A DNA stretch of 64,000 bases from JAYPAN01 sp038123715 (lineage in GTDB: Bacteria; Pseudomonadota; Alphaproteobacteria; RS24): positions 186,001 through 250,000 of the forward strand of contig JAYPAN010000001.1 in NCBI GenBank assembly GCA_038123715.1, given 5' to 3'. A program made the translations under genes and the position numbers. Positions 60,578 to 64,000 of this stretch are shown in pieces. The first letter of the stretch is position 1, and each line of letters opens with the position of its first letter. The notes beneath the pieces were generated by a model, which was not told the origin of the DNA, ran no database searches, and saw only the letters and a program-made list of their open reading frames with translations.

Positions 60578-61999
60578 TCACCCTTTTTCGTGGATGGAAG
60601 GCGGCAAATGGGTCAATTGGTCGTCAAGGCGCGCCAGCGCCTCGTCTTTGTCAAACAGGGCGATAAGGGCAAATATGCCACCACCGGCACGGCCACCACT
60701 CATAGCGGCGCGCAGGGCAGGGCCAACCGCCCCCAATTTCAGCTCCTTGGCCTCCAAATAGAAGGTGATACAGGCTTCAACGCTTTGTGCCGACCAGTCG
60801 TCAAGTGCGGCCAATTGCGGGCGCAAAGCGGCAATATGCGCCAATGCTTCGGGTTTCAGCGCTTTGGCCGCTTTGTTATCAATCGTTAAAGGGCGCGGCG
60901 CCAGCAAAATAGCGGCAGCGTCGCGCAACTCCAGCAAAGTTTTGGCGCGGTCAACCAATATCGGTATGGCGCGGTTGATGAAATCGCCATGCGCGGCCAG
61001 TTCCGGTGCGCGCGCCAATAATTGCGCGGTCAGTTCTTGCGGCTCTGTCATCCGCATATGCTGGGCATTGATGTGGGTCAGCTTGTCCATGTCGAAACGC
61101 GCCGGTGAACGGCCTATCGCGTCAAGATTGAACCAGTCGATAAATTGCTCGGTTGTGAACACTTCCTCATCGCCGTGGCTCCAGCCAAGCCGTGCCAGAT
61201 AATTACGCAAAGCGGCGGGCAGCAGCCCCATATCCTGATAGGCATCCACGCCGAGCGCGCCGTGGCGTTTCGACAATTTGGCTCCATCAGCACCATGTAT
61301 CAGCGGGATATGGGCAAATTGCGGTATCGGCCAGCCCAGTGCTTGATAAATCTGGCTTTGCCGCGCCGCATTGGTCAAATGGTCGTCGCCGCGAATAATA
61401 TGGGTGACGCCCATATCATAATCATCAACCACCACGGACAGCATGTAAGTGGGCGAGCCGTCGGCGCGCAGCAAGACCAAATCGTCAAACTGCTCATTAT
61501 CGGTCACCACCTGACCCTGCACCAAATCGTCAATCACGGTCTGCCCGCTTTGTGGTGCTTTGAAGCGGATAACATAGGGGGCATTGGCGGTATCGGGTGT
61601 CAGCCCGCGCTCGCGATATGTGCCGTCATAGCGCGGGGGGCGGCCTTCGGTGCGGGCTTTTTCGCGCATGGCTTCGACCTCTTCCGGCGTGCTGATGCAG
61701 ATATAGGCTGCGCCTTTTTCCAGCAATTCATGGGCAATAGCGACATGGCGGGCGGCGTTTTGATGTTGAAACACCGGTGCGGCATCGCTTTCCAGCCCAA
61801 GCCAGCCCATGCCGTCAAGAATGGCCTCAATCGCCGCATCGGTAGAGCGCGCCCTGTCCGTGTCTTCGACACGCAGCAAAAACTTGCCGCCATGATGGCG
61901 CGCAAAGGCCCAGTTGAACAGCGCGGTGCGTGCGCCACCAATATGCAAAAAGCCGGTCGGCGAGGGGGCGAAGCGGGTCACAATTGGCGGGTTGGGCAT
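60578..61999 (-). CDS. gltX: Glutamyl-tRNA synthetase
   Basis: Class I synthetase, 473 residues. The HIGH-type motif is in RFAPSPTGFLHIGGART (residues 6-22) and the KMSKS-type motif is AKLSKRHGALGV near residue 240. The C-terminal helical anticodon-binding domain is complete. Start ATG 61999 with AGGAGG; longer in-frame starts (to 62035) lack a ribosome binding site. A discriminating or non-discriminating role cannot be told. It is divergent from comEC; the 167-nt gap has a CGGGTG/CACCCG stem and no gene. Confidence 0.95.
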   Translation of the reverse strand: MPNPPIVTRFAPSPTGFLHIGGARTALFNWAFARHHGGKFLLRVEDTDRARSTDAAIEAILDGMGWLGLESDAAPVFQHQNAARHVAIAHELLEKGAAYICISTPEEVEAMREKARTEGRPPRYDGTYRERGLTPDTANAPYVIRFKAPQSGQTVIDDLVQGQVVTDNEQFDDLVLLRADGSPTYMLSVVVDDYDMGVTHIIRGDDHLTNAARQSQIYQALGWPIPQFAHIPLIHGADGAKLSKRHGALGVDAYQDMGLLPAALRNYLARLGWSHGDEEVFTTEQFIDWFNLDAIGRSPARFDMDKLTHINAQHMRMTEPQELTAQLLARAPELAAHGDFINRAIPILVDRAKTLLELRDAAAILLAPRPLTIDNKAAKALKPEALAHIAALRPQLAALDDWSAQSVEACITFYLEAKELKLGAVGPALRAAMSGGRAGGGIFALIALFDKDEALARLDDQLTHLPPSIHEKG

Positions 62000-62166
62000 G
62001 AGCAGCCTCCTGTCATGATTGGAATGCATGGTCAAACGCCAATCTTTGCTTGTGCCATGCTGTCAACTCTGGCAGGGTTTAGCACATTAGCGACATCGGG
62101 TGTAGGGGGCGTCGCACCCGGTCGGAAAACAACAAGCTGCCCGCTTTGGTCAGAAAATATAAAGAT

Positions 62167-62318
62167 ATGACTGCGCGAATTGACCCGTTTATCACCCATT
62201 GCCTTGCCATGATGTTTGGCATTGCCGCCTATTTTACCGCGCCGATTGACCCGCCAAGCCTGTTACTGCCCTTGCCGGAAAATCCGGTGGCGGCGGCCTT
62301 CGGGCTGGCGGCAGCTTG
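62167..62318 (+). CDS. comEC: ComEC/Rec2 DNA-uptake channel, N-terminal fragment (broken by the assembly gap)
   Basis: About 50 codons from ATG 62167 to the N-run. The peptide FITHCLAMMFGIAAYFTAP (residues 5-23 region) looks like the first membrane helix of alphaproteobacterial ComEC, which carries single-stranded DNA across the inner membrane during transformation. The position between gltX and lexA is the usual comEC place. Nearly all of the gene (normally about 2 kb) must be missing in the gap; nine coding bases and a stop at 62425-62427 may be its 3' end. Identification leans on context and is moderate. Confidence 0.5.
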
Positions 62319-62418
62319 NNNNNNNNNNNNNNNNNNNNNNNNNNNNNNNNNNNNNNNNNNNNNNNNNNNNNNNNNNNNNNNNNNNNNNNNNNNNNNNNNN
62401 NNNNNNNNNNNNNNNNNN
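62319..62418. other. Assembly gap of 100 N
   Basis: Exactly 100 N, the usual placeholder for a gap of unknown size between joined contigs. It lies inside the presumed comEC gene, so real distance is probably about 2 kb rather than 100 bases. Confidence 0.98.
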
Positions 62419-62448
62419 GCGGCCTGATGACGGGTAAAAGGGTTGATT

Positions 62449-63147
62449 TCAGTATTTGCGGATAAGACCGACCAACCGACCTTGAATGCGGATTTGGTCG
62501 GCACGGAAAATGCGCGTTTCAAAAGCCGGATTGGCTGCTTCCAGCGCAATCATATCGCTTTTGCGGCGCAAACGCTTGAGTGTCGCCTCATGCCCCTCAA
62601 CCAGAGCGACGACAATATCGCCATTGTCCACCGAGGCAGTGCTTTGAATAATCGCCGTGTCGCCGTCAAATATGCCTGCATCAATCATCGAATCCCCATG
62701 CACTTCCAGCGCATAATGTTCGCCGGAGCGCAACATTTCGGTTGGCACGGAAACCTGATTGATTTCTTCCTGCAAGGCTTCAATCGGTGTGCCGGCGGCA
62801 ATCCGACCCATAACCGAAAGCGGAATACTGCGGTCATCATTGGCCGGTGTCGGCGGCGTCATATTATCGGCGGGAACCCCCGCTATCTTGGAAGATGCAC
62901 TGCGCGCCGGTGCTGACAGGCTGGACGACATGCTGTCAGGCAGTTTGACGATTTCAAGCGCCCGCGCCCGATGCGCCAGACGTTTGATAAAACCACGCTC
63001 TTCCAATGCGGTAATCAGCCGGTGGATACCCGACTTGGAACGCAAATCAAGCGCATCTTTCATTTCTTCAAAACTGGGGGACACGCCCGTCTCTTTCAGG
63101 CGTTCATTGATGAACATTAAAAGCTCATATTGTTTCTTGGTAAGCAT
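62449..63147 (-). CDS. lexA: LexA repressor
   Basis: SOS repressor with self-cleavage triggered by RecA filaments. 232 residues. An N-terminal winged helix-turn-helix (GVSPSFEEMKDALDLRSKSGIHRLI, residues 21-45) is followed by a long linker and the S24 peptidase domain. Cleavage site Ala118-Gly119 in GRIAAGTPIEA, nucleophile Ser153 in VHGDSMID, Lys191 in EATLKRL. The alphaproteobacterial family recognises GTTC-N7-GTTC; one perfect copy is at 40903-40917 and a near copy is in this gene's promoter. Confidence 0.96.
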   Translation of the reverse strand: MLTKKQYELLMFINERLKETGVSPSFEEMKDALDLRSKSGIHRLITALEERGFIKRLAHRARALEIVKLPDSMSSSLSAPARSASSKIAGVPADNMTPPTPANDDRSIPLSVMGRIAAGTPIEALQEEINQVSVPTEMLRSGEHYALEVHGDSMIDAGIFDGDTAIIQSTASVDNGDIVVALVEGHEATLKRLRRKSDMIALEAANPAFETRIFRADQIRIQGRLVGLIRKY

Positions 63148-63161
63148 TTCGACCCCCCGGA

Positions 63162-63179
63162 GAACGAATCAACAACATA
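63162..63179 (-). promoter_or_regulatory. lexA promoter -10 with overlapping LexA box
   Basis: On the minus strand TATGTT (63179-63174) is a good -10, and GTTG-N7-GTTC (63176-63162) overlaps it: a LexA operator with one mismatch in eight. The -35 is weak. This predicts autorepression of lexA. Confidence 0.6.
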
Positions 63180-63260
63180 GTCTTTGTAGTTTCATTCGAA
63201 GTCGGATGCAAGGGGCAGGTTTTTTATTTTTTCAATCCAAGAAAAATGCCGGAGCGTTTG

Positions 63261-64000
63261 TCAGTTTTCGCCAATGAGCTGCTTAACTGCCTCGGTTACA
63301 TTTTCTTGCCGCATCAGGCTTTCACCGACCAGAAAAGCCGGCACGCCATCCGCCATCAGGCCGCGCACATCATCCGCAGAAGAAATACCGCTTTCGCTGA
63401 CCAGCAAAACATCTTCAGGCACATGCGGCAAAAGCCGCCGCGTTGTTTCCAGCGAAGTCTCAAAGCTGCGTAAATCGCGGTTGTTTATGCCGACCAGCTT
63501 GGGTGACAGGGAAAGGGCGCGCTGCAATTCATCGCCGTCATGCACCTCAAACAGCGTGTCCATGCCCCAATCCGTAGCCGCTTCATAAAGCGCCTGTGCT
63601 TGGCTGTCGGAAACAGCCGCCATAATCACCAAAATCGCATCCGCGCCCCAGCAGCGCGCTTCGGCGATTTGATAAATGTCATACATAAAATCCTTGCGTA
63701 AGACCGGGATTTGCGAGGCGGCGCGGGCTTGTCCCAGATATTCCGGCGCACCCTGAAAGGAGGGCGTATCGGTCAGCACGGAAAGACAGCTTGCCCCGCC
63801 TGCTTCATAAGCCTGCGCCAGCATGGCCGGATTGAAATCCGCGCGAATAAGCCCTTTGGACGGGCTGGCTTTTTTAATCTCGGCAATCAGCGCCGGTCGG
63901 GCAGCGCTGCGGCTGGCGGCCAGCGCTTTGATAAACCCGCGCGGCGCATCGGTCGATTTTGCCTGCGCTTCAATCTCGGCCAAAGGCAGGCGGCTTTTGG
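63261..64000 (-). CDS. trpC: Indole-3-glycerol phosphate synthase (5' end beyond the window)
   Basis: Tryptophan synthesis, closing the indole ring from CdRP in a TIM barrel. The frame stays open to the window edge: codons for KSRLPLAEIEAQAK run to base 64000, so about 20 N-terminal residues are missing. Motifs: ALIAEIKKASPSKGLI (catalytic Lys), PVLRKDFMYDIYQI, and KLVGINNRDLRSFE. A TTG at 63983 is not taken as the start because the homologous sequence continues upstream. Next gene downstream is lexA; moaC and moeA, often between, are absent. Confidence 0.93.
   Translation of the reverse strand, partial: KSRLPLAEIEAQAKSTDAPRGFIKALAASRSAARPALIAEIKKASPSKGLIRADFNPAMLAQAYEAGGASCLSVLTDTPSFQGAPEYLGQARAASQIPVLRKDFMYDIYQIAEARCWGADAILVIMAAVSDSQAQALYEAATDWGMDTLFEVHDGDELQRALSLSPKLVGINNRDLRSFETSLETTRRLLPHVPEDVLLVSESGISSADDVRGLMADGVPAFLVGESLMRQENVTEAVKQLIGEN

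Noticed and set aside
61145..62170. 341-codon plus-strand open frame over gltX
   Set aside because: Antisense to gltX with its clear HIGH and KMSKS motifs; no matching family.
1..64000. Prophage, insertion sequence, toxin-antitoxin or restriction system
   Set aside because: No transposase, integrase, phage structural gene, paired inverted terminal repeats or defence gene was found; apart from the autotransporter the gene order is housekeeping.

Overview
The window is a 64 kb piece of an alphaproteobacterial chromosome of moderate GC, with one 100-N scaffold gap at 62319-62418. The alphaproteobacterial reading rests on gene order: tRNA-Leu-tig-clpP-clpX-lon-hupB, a complete 13-gene nuoA-N operon followed by birA-rnj, lolC-lolD-dnaE, rpsB-tsf-pyrH-frr-uppS-cdsA-dxr-rseP-bamA-skp-lpxD-lpxA-lpxI-lpxB, and gltA-gltX/comEC-lexA. 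Alphaproteobacterial-type signals agree with it: a GAAC-N7-GAAC SOS box, LpxI instead of LpxH, a ProRS without the large editing insert and an RNase J. A free-living, probably marine lineage is plausible, but genus cannot be set from this sequence.

Layout. 0.1-7.1 kb: a styrene-oxide-isomerase-like membrane protein, parE (minus), glnB-glnA (minus, behind a sigma-54 promoter), a thiolase-like protein and a histidine phosphatase. 7.2-14.5 kb: protein quality control (tig, clpP, clpX, lon), hupB and three tRNAs (Leu-TAG, Val-TAC, Asp-GTC). 14.6-20.1 kb: one very large autotransporter adhesin placed between tRNA-Asp and nuoA; it is the only clearly accessory gene. 20.2-34.5 kb: NADH dehydrogenase complex I. 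34.5-37.3 kb: birA, rnj and a DUF1467 protein, facing a candidate minus-strand small RNA. 37.6-44.7 kb: proS, lolC, lolD, a small SOS-controlled gene and dnaE. 44.7-59.2 kb: translation factors, isoprenoid and phospholipid genes, outer membrane assembly and lipid A genes, all on the plus strand. 59.2-64.0 kb: gltA and gltX (minus), the gap-broken comEC, lexA (minus) and the 3' part of trpC (minus, running off the window).

Most genes are housekeeping. The most interesting object is at 40894-41073: a 38-codon membrane-protein ORF, too short for normal gene calling, behind a TTGACA/CATATT promoter whose spacer holds a perfect alphaproteobacterial LexA box. It lies between lolD and dnaE and looks like a SidA-type SOS-induced division inhibitor. 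LexA itself is encoded at 62449-63147 with a near-consensus box in its own promoter, so regulator and target are both visible. Other points worth checking are a roughly 120-nt candidate sRNA with a UUCG-capped terminator (37274-37393, minus), a three-way-junction leader on rpsB (44714-44775), calcium-loop motifs at the start of the autotransporter, a histone-H1-like tail on trigger factor, and the absence of fabZ from the lpxD-lpxA junction.
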